Source: Inquilinus sp042743185
GTDB taxonomy: Bacteria; Pseudomonadota; Alphaproteobacteria; DSM-16000; Inquilinaceae
Length of the DNA: 64,000 nt
Assembly: GCF_042743185.1 (NCBI RefSeq)
Contig: NZ_JBHYMS010000027.1
Coordinates: 1 to 64,000, forward strand
Reading direction: 5' to 3'
Shown here: positions 18,636 through 26,895 of the stretch, in pieces
Position numbering within the stretch: the first letter of the stretch is position 1
How the letters are laid out: each line of letters starts with the position of its first letter
The notes under the pieces: generated by a model
Databases searched by the model: none
The model's input: the letters and a program-made list of their open reading frames with translations, nothing else
What the model was told of the DNA's origin: nothing
Program-made: the position numbers and the translations under genes

Positions 18636-18664
18636 TTGTAAGCTTTTAAGTTCGAATTTATAAT
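18636..18664 (+). promoter_or_regulatory. sigma-70 promoter of the LysR gene, leaderless configuration
   Basis: TTGTAA (18636-18641) and a perfect TATAAT (18659-18664) with a 17-base spacer. The expected first transcribed base is at or next to the A of ATG 18671, and no ribosome site is visible, so the message is predicted to be leaderless. Confidence 0.6.
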
Positions 18665-18670
18665 CGACGC

Positions 18671-19579
18671 ATGTCTCCGCCCGATCCCTTCACCGGCCTG
18701 TCCGCCTTCCTCGCCGTGGCCGAGGCCGGCGGATTCACCGGGGCGGCGGCGCGGCTGGGCGTGTCGCCGGCGGCGGTCAGCCAGGCGGTGAAGGCGCTGG
18801 AGGCCCGGCTGGGGACGCTCCTCTTCGTCCGCACCACGCGGCGGGTGGGCCTGACCGAGGCCGGCGCCGCGTTGCTGGCGCGGGTCGGGCCGGCGACGGC
18901 GGAGATCGCCGCCGCGATCGAGGCGGCCGCGGCGATGGGGACGGAGCCGACGGGCCTGCTGCGTCTGACCGTGCCACAAATGGCCGTGCCGCTGGTGGTC
19001 GAGCCGGTGGTGGCGGCGCTGCGGCGCAGCCATCCGCGGATCGCGGTCGAGATCGCGGTCGACGACGCCACGGTCGACCTGACCGCCCGCGGCTACGACG
19101 CCGGCATCCGCATCGGCGAATATGTCGAGCGCGACATGGTGGCGGTGCGGCTGACCCGCGACATTGCCTGGTCGGTGGTCGGCAGCCCCGCCTATCTCGA
19201 CGCCCGCGGCCGGCCCGAGCGGCCCGAGGATCTGATCCGGCACGAGGCGATCCGCTACCGCTTCCCCACCTCCGGCGCGATCTATCGCTGGGAGTTCGAG
19301 CGCGACGGCCGTGCCCTCACCGTCGACCCGCCGGGCAGCCTGATCGTCAACGATGGCGGGCTGCTGTTCGCCTTCGCCCGGGCCGGGCTCGGCCTCTCCT
19401 ACGTGCCCGACATCGCCGTCGCAGCCGAGCTCGCCTCCGGCCAGCTCGAGCAGGTGCTGCAGCCGTTCCTGCCGCGCACGCCGGGCCTGTTCCTGTACTT
19501 CCCGCGGCGGGCCCAGGACCAGCCGAAGCTGCGCGCCTTCATCGACGTGGCCCGCGCCGTGCTCCGCCCCGGGCGCTGA
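18671..19579 (+). CDS. LysR-family transcriptional regulator
   Basis: A 302-residue LysR regulator. The N-terminal helix-turn-helix spans about residues 5-62, with FTGAAARLGVSPAAVSQAVKALEARLG, and continues into the linker helix. The C-terminal effector-binding domain carries GLGLSYVPDIAV near residue 245. Family members are usually tetramers that sense a small molecule and control a divergent gene, here the Tat-signal SDR 101 bases away. ATG 18671 is the only start that gives the full LysR N-terminus, and it coincides with the predicted transcription start. Confidence 0.92.
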   Translation: MSPPDPFTGLSAFLAVAEAGGFTGAAARLGVSPAAVSQAVKALEARLGTLLFVRTTRRVGLTEAGAALLARVGPATAEIAAAIEAAAAMGTEPTGLLRLTVPQMAVPLVVEPVVAALRRSHPRIAVEIAVDDATVDLTARGYDAGIRIGEYVERDMVAVRLTRDIAWSVVGSPAYLDARGRPERPEDLIRHEAIRYRFPTSGAIYRWEFERDGRALTVDPPGSLIVNDGGLLFAFARAGLGLSYVPDIAVAAELASGQLEQVLQPFLPRTPGLFLYFPRRAQDQPKLRAFIDVARAVLRPGR

Positions 19580-19883
19580 TACGCACCAGGACGGCGGGCC
19601 GTGCCGCTTCGCCTCGTGTCATCGTTACGCTTCCGGGTTGAAATATCATGAATAGTTTGGAGTTTTTCCTTTGTCTCTGCGCGGCTGCGACCTTATTTCC
19701 GTTGAGATATCCGAATAGATCTTCTATCGCCGATCGGACTATGCTTTGTGAATCTTCTGGATCATTGTCGATTATTTTAACGAAAATCTCGCCGATCGCA
19801 TGCGGTCGGCGACGGCCGGCGCTTGCCGGTCGACGGGGAGGACGCGTTCCGGTTTCCGCTGTCGAAGGACCCTTGGATCCGCG
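19580..19883. other. AT-rich intergenic region before the response regulator
   Basis: A 304-base gap, clearly richer in A and T than its surroundings between about 19630 and 19790. No convincing coding sequence is seen; a 79-codon open frame inside it lacks a ribosome site and has no recognisable composition. It holds a near-perfect palindrome (see 19791-19810). It probably carries the promoter of the two-component operon. Confidence 0.5.
19791..19810. promoter_or_regulatory. 20-bp near-perfect palindrome upstream of the response regulator
   Basis: GCCGATCGCATGCGGTCGGC matches its own reverse complement at 18 of 20 positions; the single mismatched pair would be a G-U wobble in RNA. It lies 74 bases before the start of the response regulator and could be its autoregulatory operator or a short hairpin. 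Confidence 0.4.
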
Positions 19884-20633
19884 ATGAACGAGTCCAGTTC
19901 CCTGCGTTCCGCCCCCCTGCGATCGGATCATGTGCTCGTGGTTGAGGACGATCCCGGCACCCGCTCCCTGATCGTGCGCATCCTGCGCGAGAACGGGCTG
20001 CGCGCCACCGGCGTCGGCGACGGCCGCGAGATGTGGGATTCGATCGAGGTGGCGCCGGTCGACCTGCTGATCCTCGACGTCATGCTGCCCGGCGCCGACG
20101 GGCTCGACCTCTGCCGCGCCTTCCGGGCCCGGAGCCCGGTGCCGATCATCATGGTCAGCGCCCGCGGCGAGGAGATGGACCGCGTGGTCGGGCTCGAGGT
20201 CGGGGCCGACGACTACATCAGCAAGCCCTTCGGCCGGCGCGAGCTGCTGGCGCGGGTGCGCGCGGCGTTGCGCCGGGGCACGGCGCTGGAGCCGTTCCCC
20301 GGCCGCTCCAATCGGGAGATGCTGCGCTTCGCCGGATGGGCGCTCGACCGGCGCCGGCGGCGGCTGACCGATCCCGGCGGGGCGGAGGTCGAGCTGTCGG
20401 GCGCGGAGCACGACCTGCTGGTCAGCTTCCTGGAGCATCCGCAGCGCGTGATCGGGCGCGAGCGCCTCCTGGAGCTGTCGCGCTCCCGCCTCGGCAGCCC
20501 GTCCGACCGCAGCGTCGACGTGCTGGTCAGCCGGCTGCGCCGCAAGCTCGGATCCTGCGGCCCGGAGGGCGCCCTGATCCGCACCATCCGCGGTGTCGGC
20601 TACATGTTCACGGTGGATGTGGAGCACCGGTGA
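19884..20633 (+). CDS. OmpR-family response regulator
   Basis: A 249-residue regulator. The receiver domain (residues about 15-130) has acidic residues Asp22/Asp23, the phospho-acceptor Asp65 in LLILDVMLPG, and the conserved lysine in ISKPF. The C-terminal winged helix (about 150-245) has the OmpR ending VDVLVSRLRRKLG and IRTIRGVGYMF. ATG 19884 gives the normal N-terminus; an in-frame ATG at 19800 would add an arginine-rich extension without similarity. Its stop overlaps the GTG of the histidine kinase gene by three bases. Confidence 0.93.
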   Translation: MNESSSLRSAPLRSDHVLVVEDDPGTRSLIVRILRENGLRATGVGDGREMWDSIEVAPVDLLILDVMLPGADGLDLCRAFRARSPVPIIMVSARGEEMDRVVGLEVGADDYISKPFGRRELLARVRAALRRGTALEPFPGRSNREMLRFAGWALDRRRRRLTDPGGAEVELSGAEHDLLVSFLEHPQRVIGRERLLELSRSRLGSPSDRSVDVLVSRLRRKLGSCGPEGALIRTIRGVGYMFTVDVEHR

Positions 20634-21952
20634 TCCGCCGCGTCGTCTGGCCGCGCGGCCTGCTCGGCCGCCTCACCCTGCTCGTCCTCGCCGCCGTGCT
20701 GCTGCAGTTCGTCGGCGCCGCGGTGCTGCAGGAGCTGGCCGAGCGCTATAAGGCGGGCAACATCCATGCCGACCATCTGGCCGAGCGGCTCGCCATCGGC
20801 GAGCGGGCGCTGTCCAGCGTGCCGCCCGAGCAGCGGCCGCAATTGGCCGAGGCGCTGTCCACCGCCGACCTTGCCCTGAGCTGGTCGCGGCATTCGGCCG
20901 GCGCCGAGGGAGGCGTCGCGTCGCCCTGGCTGCGCGACCTGGAAGCACGCCTTCAGAAGCGGGATTCCGGCCTGGCCGGGCGCGGACTGATCTTGGATCG
21001 TGGCGGCGGGGAGGGGGAACCGCATCGCGTCCGGGGCGAGCTGCGCCTCGCCGACGGCACCATTCTCGGCTTCGACGTGACCCGGCTGCAGCATGGCCTG
21101 CCCGACATCCTGCGCAGCCTGCTGTCCACTGCGCTGCTGGCCAGCTGCCTGCTGATCGCGGCGCCGCTCCTGGTCCGCGCGCTCGGGGCGCCGTTGCGCC
21201 AGCTGGTTCGGGCGGCGGATGCGATCGGTCGCGGCCGGCCGGTCCCGGTCGCGGTCGAGGGGCCGATGGAGGTGCGGCGGCTGGCTCGGGCCCTCAACGC
21301 CATGCAGGACCGGCTGGCCCGGCTGATCGCCGACCAGACCCAGGCCCTGGCCGCCGTGTCGCACGACCTGCGCACCCCGATCGGCCGGCTGCGGCTGCGC
21401 ACCGACCTGCTGGGGGCTCACCCGCTGCAGGCCGAGATGCAGGCCGATCTCGACGAGATGGAGCAGATGGTCGGCTCGGTGCTGGCTTATCTCAAGGGCG
21501 ACACCGACCCGGAGCCGCCGCGCGCGGTCGACCTCGCGGCACTGCTGACCACGCTGGTCGACGCTGCCGCCGATGCCGGGCAGGACGTCGCCTATCAGGG
21601 GCCGGACCGGGCCGTGCTGCACGCCCGGCCGCTGGCGCTGAAGCGCGCCTTCGCCAACCTGATCGACAATGCGGTGATCTATGGCGGCTCGGCGCGGGTC
21701 GTGCTGCGTTGCAGCGAGACCGAAATCACGGTCGCCGTCTCCGATGACGGGCCGGGCATCCCCGAAACGGATCTGGCCCGAGTGCTGCAGCCTTTCCAGC
21801 GCATCGAAGGCTCGCGCAGCCGCGCCACCGGCGGCGTCGGGCTCGGCCTGGCCATTGCCGTGCAGGTGGTGGAGCGCGAAGGCGGCCGGTTCTCCCTGGT
21901 CAACCGTCCGGGCGGCGGCCTGACCGCGGAGGTGACGCTGCCAAGGCGCTGA
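20630..21952 (+). CDS. EnvZ-type sensor histidine kinase
   Basis: A 440-residue inner-membrane kinase. There is an N-terminal membrane helix (LGRLTLLVLAAVLLQFVGA), a periplasmic sensor of about 130 residues, a second helix (LLSTALLASCLLIAAPLLV), a HAMP linker, then the H-box AVSHDLRTPIGRLRLR with His245. The N-box NLIDNAVIYGG and G-boxes DDGPGIP and GVGLGLAIAV follow. It would phosphorylate the upstream OmpR-type regulator. The start is GTG 20630, coupled to the regulator stop. The signal is not evident; the carbonic anhydrase pair 91 bases downstream is a possible target. Confidence 0.93.
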   Translation: MIRRVVWPRGLLGRLTLLVLAAVLLQFVGAAVLQELAERYKAGNIHADHLAERLAIGERALSSVPPEQRPQLAEALSTADLALSWSRHSAGAEGGVASPWLRDLEARLQKRDSGLAGRGLILDRGGGEGEPHRVRGELRLADGTILGFDVTRLQHGLPDILRSLLSTALLASCLLIAAPLLVRALGAPLRQLVRAADAIGRGRPVPVAVEGPMEVRRLARALNAMQDRLARLIADQTQALAAVSHDLRTPIGRLRLRTDLLGAHPLQAEMQADLDEMEQMVGSVLAYLKGDTDPEPPRAVDLAALLTTLVDAAADAGQDVAYQGPDRAVLHARPLALKRAFANLIDNAVIYGGSARVVLRCSETEITVAVSDDGPGIPETDLARVLQPFQRIEGSRSRATGGVGLGLAIAVQVVEREGGRFSLVNRPGGGLTAEVTLPRR

Positions 21953-22043
21953 AACACTTTGTCACGAACCGTTCGCACATGCGAAATCTAGGCTTCCCAT
22001 CCTATTCATCCGTGACCTCTCGCCCAAGCACAGGAGGCCAGGG

Positions 22044-22718
22044 ATGGATGACCTGTTCACCGGAATGGCGCGGTTCCGCGCCGAAGTGTTCCCGCAGCAG
22101 CAGCCGCTCTATCAAAAACTCGCGACCGATGGCCAGCAGCCCCAGGCGCTGGTGATCTCCTGCGCCGATTCCCGGGTGGTGCCGGAGCTGATCACCCAGA
22201 GCGGCCCGGGCCAGATCTTCTGCTGCCGCAACGCCGGCAACATCGTGCCGCCCTTCTCCCAGGCCAATGGCGGCGTGTCCTCGGCGATCGAATACGCGGT
22301 GGTGGCGCTCGGCGTCCGCGACATCGTGGTCTGCGGCCATTCCGACTGCGGCGCGATGAAGGGGCTCCTGCATCCCGAGGCGCTGCGGGACATGCCGAAC
22401 GTCGCCGCCTGGCTGCGCCACAGCCATGCCGCCCACCGGGTGGTGTGCGAGGCCTATCCGCCGGGCCGCGACGAGCACGAGACGCTGCGGGCGCTGGCGC
22501 TGGAGAACGTGGTGGCGCAGCTGAACCACCTGCGCACCCACCCCTCGGTCGCGGCCAAGGTCGCCCGCGGCCAGCTGCGCCTGCACGGCTGGTTCTTCGA
22601 GCTCGGGTCCGGCGAGATCCTGGCCTATGACGGCGCTACCGGCCGCTTCGGCCGGATCGACGATGCCGGCGGCCTGCCGGTGGCGCTGCCGCCGATGCCG
22701 CGCCTGGCGGCGGAGTAG
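22044..22718 (+). CDS. beta-class carbonic anhydrase
   Basis: A 224-residue cytoplasmic enzyme converting CO2 and bicarbonate. Zinc ligands are clear: Cys40 and the Asp42-Arg44 dyad in SCADSRVVPE, and His99 with Cys102 in GHSDCGAMKG. An AGGAGG ribosome site lies 9 bases before ATG 22044. It is followed after six bases by a SulP transporter. Carbonic anhydrase-SulP pairs are a known arrangement that points to bicarbonate transport. Confidence 0.94.
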   Translation: MDDLFTGMARFRAEVFPQQQPLYQKLATDGQQPQALVISCADSRVVPELITQSGPGQIFCCRNAGNIVPPFSQANGGVSSAIEYAVVALGVRDIVVCGHSDCGAMKGLLHPEALRDMPNVAAWLRHSHAAHRVVCEAYPPGRDEHETLRALALENVVAQLNHLRTHPSVAAKVARGQLRLHGWFFELGSGEILAYDGATGRFGRIDDAGGLPVALPPMPRLAAE

Positions 22719-22724
22719 GCGGCC

Positions 22725-24248
22725 ATGGCAAGGGTCCTCCCGTCCTCGCTGGCCCGCGACCTGCCGGCCTCGATCGTGGTCTTCCTCGTCGCCCTGCCGC
22801 TCTGCATGGGCATCGCCGTCGCCTCCGGCGTGCCGGCGGAGAAGGGGCTGGTGACCGGCATCATCGGCGGCCTCGTCGTCGGCCTGCTCGCCGGATCGCC
22901 GCTGCAGGTCAGCGGCCCGGCCGCCGGTCTCGCGGTGATCGTCTTCCAGCTGGTGCAGGATTTCGGTCTCGCCATGCTCGGCCCGATCCTGGTGCTGGCC
23001 GGGCTGCTGCAGCTCGGCGCCGGCGTGCTGCGCCTGGGCAAGTGGTTCCGCGCCATCTCCCCCGCCGTGGTGCACGGCATGCTGGCCGGCATCGGCGTGC
23101 TGATCGTGGCGGCGCAGCTGCAGGTGCTGTTCGGCCGCGCGCCGCTGCCGGACGGTCTGCAGAACCTGGCGGCGATCCCGGCGGCCCTGGCCGGCCTCGT
23201 GCCGCTGCAATGGTCCGCCGGCACCGCGGCGGTGCTGGCCGGCGGCGCCACCATCCTGGCGATGGTGCTGTGGGAGAGGCTGCGGCCGCGGTCGCTCCGC
23301 CTCGTCCCCGGCGCCCTGGTCGGCGTCGTCGCCGGAACGGCCCTGGCCGTGGTCCTGGCGCTGCCGGTCCAGCGCGTGGACGTGCCCGACGCGATCCTGG
23401 CCAGCATTTCAGTGCCGACCATGGCCGACCTGTCGCGCCTGGGCGAAAGCGGCATCCTGGCCGCGGCGTTGGTCATCGCGGTGATCGCCAGCGCCGAGAC
23501 GCTGCTGTCGGCCGCCGCGGTCGACCGGATGCATGACGGCGTGCGCACGAACTACGACCGCGAGCTGTCGGCCCAGGGCGTCGGCAACCTGCTCTGCGGC
23601 CTGGCCGGCGCCCTGCCGATGACCGGCGTGATCGTGCGCAGCTCGGCCAATGTCCAGGCCGGCGCCGCCACCCGGCTGTCGACGATCCTGCACGGCGCCT
23701 GGATCCTCGCCGCCGTCGCCCTGCTGCCCTGGCTGTTGCGCGAGGTGCCGATGGCGTCGCTGGCCGGCGTTCTGGTGGTCACCGGCTGGCGGCTGGTCAG
23801 CCTGAAGCATGTGCGCGAGCTGCTGCACCGGCACGGCGTGCTGCCGGCGGCGATCTGGGCGGCGACCGTGGTCATGGTGGTGGCGACCGACCTGCTGACC
23901 GGCGTCCTGGTCGGGCTGGCGCTGTCGCTGTTGGAGGTGCTGCCGCATCTGCGCCGCATGCCGCTGAAGATCCGGCGCCGCGACCTGCCCTCGGGCGAGG
24001 CCGAGCTGCGGCTGGAGGGGGCGGCCACCTTCCTGCAGCTGCCGGCCCTGCTGCGCGCGCTGGAGGCGCTGCCGCCAGGCGCGACCGTGCGGCTCGATGC
24101 CGGCGGGCTGGCCCAGATCGACCACACCAGCATGGAGATGCTCGCCGACTGGGCGGAACGCCGCACCGCCTCGGGCGCGCGGGTCGAGCTGCACGAGCCG
24201 CCCGCCCTGCCGCACGGGCAGCGCCTGGCGGCGGCGCTCAGAGCCTGA
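22725..24248 (+). CDS. SulP-family anion transporter with STAS domain (probable bicarbonate transporter)
   Basis: A 507-residue inner-membrane transporter. The SulP core has many helices, beginning DLPASIVVFLVALPLCMGIAVASG, with GLLAGSPLQVSGPAAGLAVIVFQ and the GALPMTGVIVRSSANVQAGA stretch of the family. The C-terminal STAS domain (about 420-500) contains LDAGGLAQIDHTSMEML. SulP proteins move sulfate, bicarbonate or dicarboxylates. The immediate partner carbonic anhydrase makes bicarbonate the best guess, but sulfate cannot be excluded. Confidence 0.87.
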   Translation: MARVLPSSLARDLPASIVVFLVALPLCMGIAVASGVPAEKGLVTGIIGGLVVGLLAGSPLQVSGPAAGLAVIVFQLVQDFGLAMLGPILVLAGLLQLGAGVLRLGKWFRAISPAVVHGMLAGIGVLIVAAQLQVLFGRAPLPDGLQNLAAIPAALAGLVPLQWSAGTAAVLAGGATILAMVLWERLRPRSLRLVPGALVGVVAGTALAVVLALPVQRVDVPDAILASISVPTMADLSRLGESGILAAALVIAVIASAETLLSAAAVDRMHDGVRTNYDRELSAQGVGNLLCGLAGALPMTGVIVRSSANVQAGAATRLSTILHGAWILAAVALLPWLLREVPMASLAGVLVVTGWRLVSLKHVRELLHRHGVLPAAIWAATVVMVVATDLLTGVLVGLALSLLEVLPHLRRMPLKIRRRDLPSGEAELRLEGAATFLQLPALLRALEALPPGATVRLDAGGLAQIDHTSMEMLADWAERRTASGARVELHEPPALPHGQRLAAALRA

Positions 24249-24277
24249 GGACCTCATCGGCGCGCGATGAGGTCCTT
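24249..24277. terminator. bidirectional terminator hairpin
   Basis: Perfect 12-base arms (24249-24260 and 24266-24277) with a GCGCG loop start directly after the SulP stop codon. The hairpin overlaps the last codons of the convergent response regulator gene and can serve both strands. Confidence 0.6.
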
Positions 24278-24622
24278 CAGCCCCCGGGCGATCTGCTGCT
24301 GCAGGAGCGGCTTGGTCCACACCGGGCGGCCGCGATGCAGCGGCTCGATCTCCGCCTCCGACCGGCCGGTGACGAAGGCGAAAGGGATGTTGCGCTCCTC
24401 GAGCACGTCGGCGGCGGCATAGACCTCCGTGCGGCCGAGGCCGATGTCCAGGAGCGCTGCGTCCAGCCGCTCCGAGCTGGCGATCCGGACCGCCTCGCGC
24501 AGCGTGCTGACCGGGCCGACCACCTCGAGCCCGGCGGACAGCACGATGCTCTCGAGCATCGCCGCGATCCAGGTGTCGTCCTCGACGATCAGGACCCGGG
24601 GCGGGGGCTCACGGCTCTCCAT
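24254..24622 (-). CDS. single-domain response regulator
   Basis: A 122-residue stand-alone receiver domain with no output domain. The acidic pocket is Asp15/Asp16 (LIVEDD), the phospho-acceptor Asp59 (ALLDIGLG), and the conserved lysine in VWTKPLL. Such proteins act by protein-protein contact or as phosphate sinks, as DivK/CpdR-type proteins do in alphaproteobacteria. ATG 24622 is used because a full GAGGAGGTGAC ribosome site sits just before it; an upstream ATG at 24637 overlaps that site. No kinase gene is adjacent on this strand. Confidence 0.88.
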   Translation of the reverse strand: MESREPPPRVLIVEDDTWIAAMLESIVLSAGLEVVGPVSTLREAVRIASSERLDAALLDIGLGRTEVYAAADVLEERNIPFAFVTGRSEAEIEPLHRGRPVWTKPLLQQQIARGLKDLIARR

Positions 24623-24778
24623 GTCACCTCCTCTCACCTTGGGTCCTCGCGCACCGGACGGCCGCGAGGACCTTCTTCCTTCATTAACAGGGGGTGAATG
24701 GAAATCTATCCACAGGCGGGGACGCCGGATCGAGAGAGGATGACTGGCCGGAGATGTGATTGAAACCGCTGCCCGGTC

Positions 24779-24806
24779 GGAACCGAGGGAAAACGTCGAG
24801 GGTTTC
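24779..24806 (+). promoter_or_regulatory. possible EcfG-type (general stress) promoter
   Basis: GGAAC (24779-24783), 17 bases, then GGTTTC (24801-24806) resembles the alphaproteobacterial general-stress consensus GGAAC-N16/17-CGTT with one mismatch in the -10 element. It would start transcription about 30 bases before the small gene at 24842. Confidence 0.3.
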
Positions 24807-24841
24807 CCCTACAGCCTCATGAGCCGCATGGGAGCACGGCG

Positions 24842-25087
24842 ATGACCTTGAGCGCAGAGGATGTCGCGGGGATCCTCGGTCCGGTCGACGAGACGCTGGT
24901 GGCCGATGTCATCCGCACCGGCGCGACCCGGGAGGAGCTGGTCCAGGCCTGGGCCTGGGTCAGCAGCGACGAGGCGATGATCGGCGACGGCCGGCCGCTG
25001 CCGGGCGGCCGGGTCGCCGCCCTCGTCGAGCTGCTGGCGCCGGAGGAGGACGAGCCGGAGCCCGGCCCTCCGCCCGTCACGACATGA
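24842..25087 (+). CDS. small acidic protein of unknown function
   Basis: An 81-residue hypothetical protein. The central part (residues about 5-70) looks helical, with a conserved-looking stretch ELVQAWAWVSSDEAMIGDG. The tail is rich in Glu, Pro and Asp. There is no signal peptide or membrane segment. Codon use fits the genome (high third-position GC). ATG 24842 is the first ATG after the candidate stress promoter. The last 11 bases overlap the end of the convergent SDR gene. No function can be assigned. Confidence 0.6.
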   Translation: MTLSAEDVAGILGPVDETLVADVIRTGATREELVQAWAWVSSDEAMIGDGRPLPGGRVAALVELLAPEEDEPEPGPPPVTT

Positions 25088-25859
25088 TCAGGCCGCCATC
25101 GACATTGATGGTCTGGCCGGTGATGTAGGCGGCGTCGTCGCTGGCCAGGAAGGCCACCAGCCCGGCCACGTCCTCGCCGCTGCCGGCGCGGCCCATCGGG
25201 ATGCCGCGGACCCATTCCGCCATCAGCTCGCCCGGCTTGTAGTCGCCCAGCAGCTTGCCCCAGGCGGCGTCGTTGTAGGCCCACATGTCGGTGTCGATGA
25301 TGCCGGGGCAGAAGGCGTTCACGGTGATGCCCTCCTTCGCCACCTCCTTGGCCAGGCTCTGGGTCACGCCGACCACGCCGAACTTCGAGGCGGCGTAGTG
25401 CGGCGTGAAGACGAAGCCCTGGCGCGCCTGGCCGGAGGCGGTGTTGATCAGCCGACCGCCACGACCGTGCTTGCGGATCCGGCGGATCGCCTCCTGGCAG
25501 CACAGGAACACGCCCTTGGTGTTGACCGCCAGCACCTTGTCCCATTCCGCCTCGGTCATGTCCTCGATCCGGGCGATGGTGATGACGCCGGCGTTCTGGA
25601 TCGAGATGTCGATCTTGCCGAAGCGCCGCTCCGCCTCGTCGTAGAGCGCCGCGACCTGGGCCGGGTCGGTGACGTCGGCGACGAAGGACGCGGTGCGGCC
25701 GCCTTCGGCCTCGATCCGCGCCGCGGCGTCGGCGACGCTCGGCTCGTTGGCGGCCAGCAGCACGGAGGCGCCCTCGGCGGCGAAGCGGCGGGCGATCGCG
25801 GCGCCGATGCCGCGGCTGGCGCCGGTGATGACGACGGTCTTGTCGGTGAAGCGGGGCAT
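25077..25859 (-). CDS. SDR oxidoreductase, sugar-alcohol dehydrogenase-like
   Basis: A 260-residue classical SDR. The cofactor motif is TGASRGIG, the central motif QNAG, the catalytic region NTASGQA then YAASK, and the C-terminus ITGQTINVDGGLIMS. It resembles sorbitol, galactitol or glucose dehydrogenases. ATG 25859 has a GGAGAG ribosome site. It is downstream of the SorC-type regulator on the same strand and divergent from a polyol/pentulose operon, so it likely oxidises a polyol feeding that pathway. Confidence 0.88.
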   Translation of the reverse strand: MPRFTDKTVVITGASRGIGAAIARRFAAEGASVLLAANEPSVADAAARIEAEGGRTASFVADVTDPAQVAALYDEAERRFGKIDISIQNAGVITIARIEDMTEAEWDKVLAVNTKGVFLCCQEAIRRIRKHGRGGRLINTASGQARQGFVFTPHYAASKFGVVGVTQSLAKEVAKEGITVNAFCPGIIDTDMWAYNDAAWGKLLGDYKPGELMAEWVRGIPMGRAGSGEDVAGLVAFLASDDAAYITGQTINVDGGLIMS

Positions 25860-25887
25860 GGGGTCTCTCCCGGATATGTCTTTGCGT

Positions 25888-26862
25888 TCAGCGGGCGAAG
25901 TCGCCGTCGGACTGGGCCAGCAGCTTCTCCGCCGTGAAGCGGTCGGTGATCAGGATGTTGATGTGGCGGCCGAGGAGGGCGCCGCGGATCGCCGCCACCT
26001 TGCGGGCGCCGCCGGCGACGCCGACGATGCGCGGGATGGTGCCGATCTCGTCGAGCGACATCGAGATCACCCGCTCGTCCAGCGGCGTCTGGACCGGGGC
26101 GCCATAGGCGCCGAAGAAGCGCAGGCAGATGTCGCCGACGCCGCCGGCCCGGCCCACCGCCTCCAGCTCCTCGCCGGTGAAGACGTTGCCGCTGTTGGCC
26201 AGCATCTTCGACGGCTCGACCGCGCCGATGCCGACCAGCGCCAGGGTGATGCGCCGCCACTGCTCGATCGTCGCCCGGACATAGGGGTCGGCCAGCAGCG
26301 CGCGCTTGGCCGAGGCCGATCCGGCGACGCCGGGGGCGGGCAGCAGTTGGGGCTGCGACCCGGTCAGCTGGGCCAGGCGTGTGGTCAGATGGGTGGCGTG
26401 GCCCTGCACGGCGGGGTTGCCCATGCCGCCCAGCATCTGCACCACCCGCTCGGCCGCCACCCGCTTCAGCGGGTTGATGGCGTCGACCATGCGCAGCAGC
26501 GACGCGCTCCAGGACGAGATGCCGATCACCTCACCCGGGTCCAGCGTCGTCTCCAGGAAATGCGCCGCGGCGTCGCCGATGCCGGCCAGGATCGAGTCCT
26601 CGCGGTCCTCGCCGCATTCGGCGACGATCGCCTCGGCCAGGCCGAAGCGGTCGCGCAGCCCCGTCTCCAGGTCGACATAGGTGCCGCGCGGCGCGTTGAT
26701 GGTGATGCGGATGATCGACTCGTCCTCGGCCCGCTTCAGCAGGCGCGAGATCGTGGCCTGCGAGATGTGCAGCCGCTGCGAGATGTCGGACTGCTTCAGC
26801 CGGTCGACATAGTACATCTGCGCCACCCGGGTGATCAGGCGAAGCTCGTTGATGCGGCTCAT
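25888..26862 (-). CDS. SorC/DeoR-type sugar-binding transcriptional regulator
   Basis: A 324-residue regulator of the SorC family. The N-terminal helix-turn-helix (about residues 5-60) contains LKQSDISQRLHISQATISRLLKRAEDE, and the large C-terminal sugar-binding domain carries GISSWSASLLRMVDAI and VGVAGGARKVAAIRGAL. In alphaproteobacteria this family includes regulators of erythritol, sorbitol and arabitol use. It is divergent from the transketolase-kinase-importer operon and should control it, with phosphorylated sugar as the signal. It is followed after 28 bases by the SDR gene. Confidence 0.92.
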   Translation of the reverse strand: MSRINELRLITRVAQMYYVDRLKQSDISQRLHISQATISRLLKRAEDESIIRITINAPRGTYVDLETGLRDRFGLAEAIVAECGEDREDSILAGIGDAAAHFLETTLDPGEVIGISSWSASLLRMVDAINPLKRVAAERVVQMLGGMGNPAVQGHATHLTTRLAQLTGSQPQLLPAPGVAGSASAKRALLADPYVRATIEQWRRITLALVGIGAVEPSKMLANSGNVFTGEELEAVGRAGGVGDICLRFFGAYGAPVQTPLDERVISMSLDEIGTIPRIVGVAGGARKVAAIRGALLGRHINILITDRFTAEKLLAQSDGDFAR

Positions 26863-26895
26863 CGGCAGGCGGCCTCGATCGTCTGGCGCCGGTTC

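Noticed and set aside
19648..19887. 79-codon open frame before the response regulator
   Set aside because: No ribosome site, AT-rich non-genomic codon use, and it runs over the palindrome and into the next gene's start.
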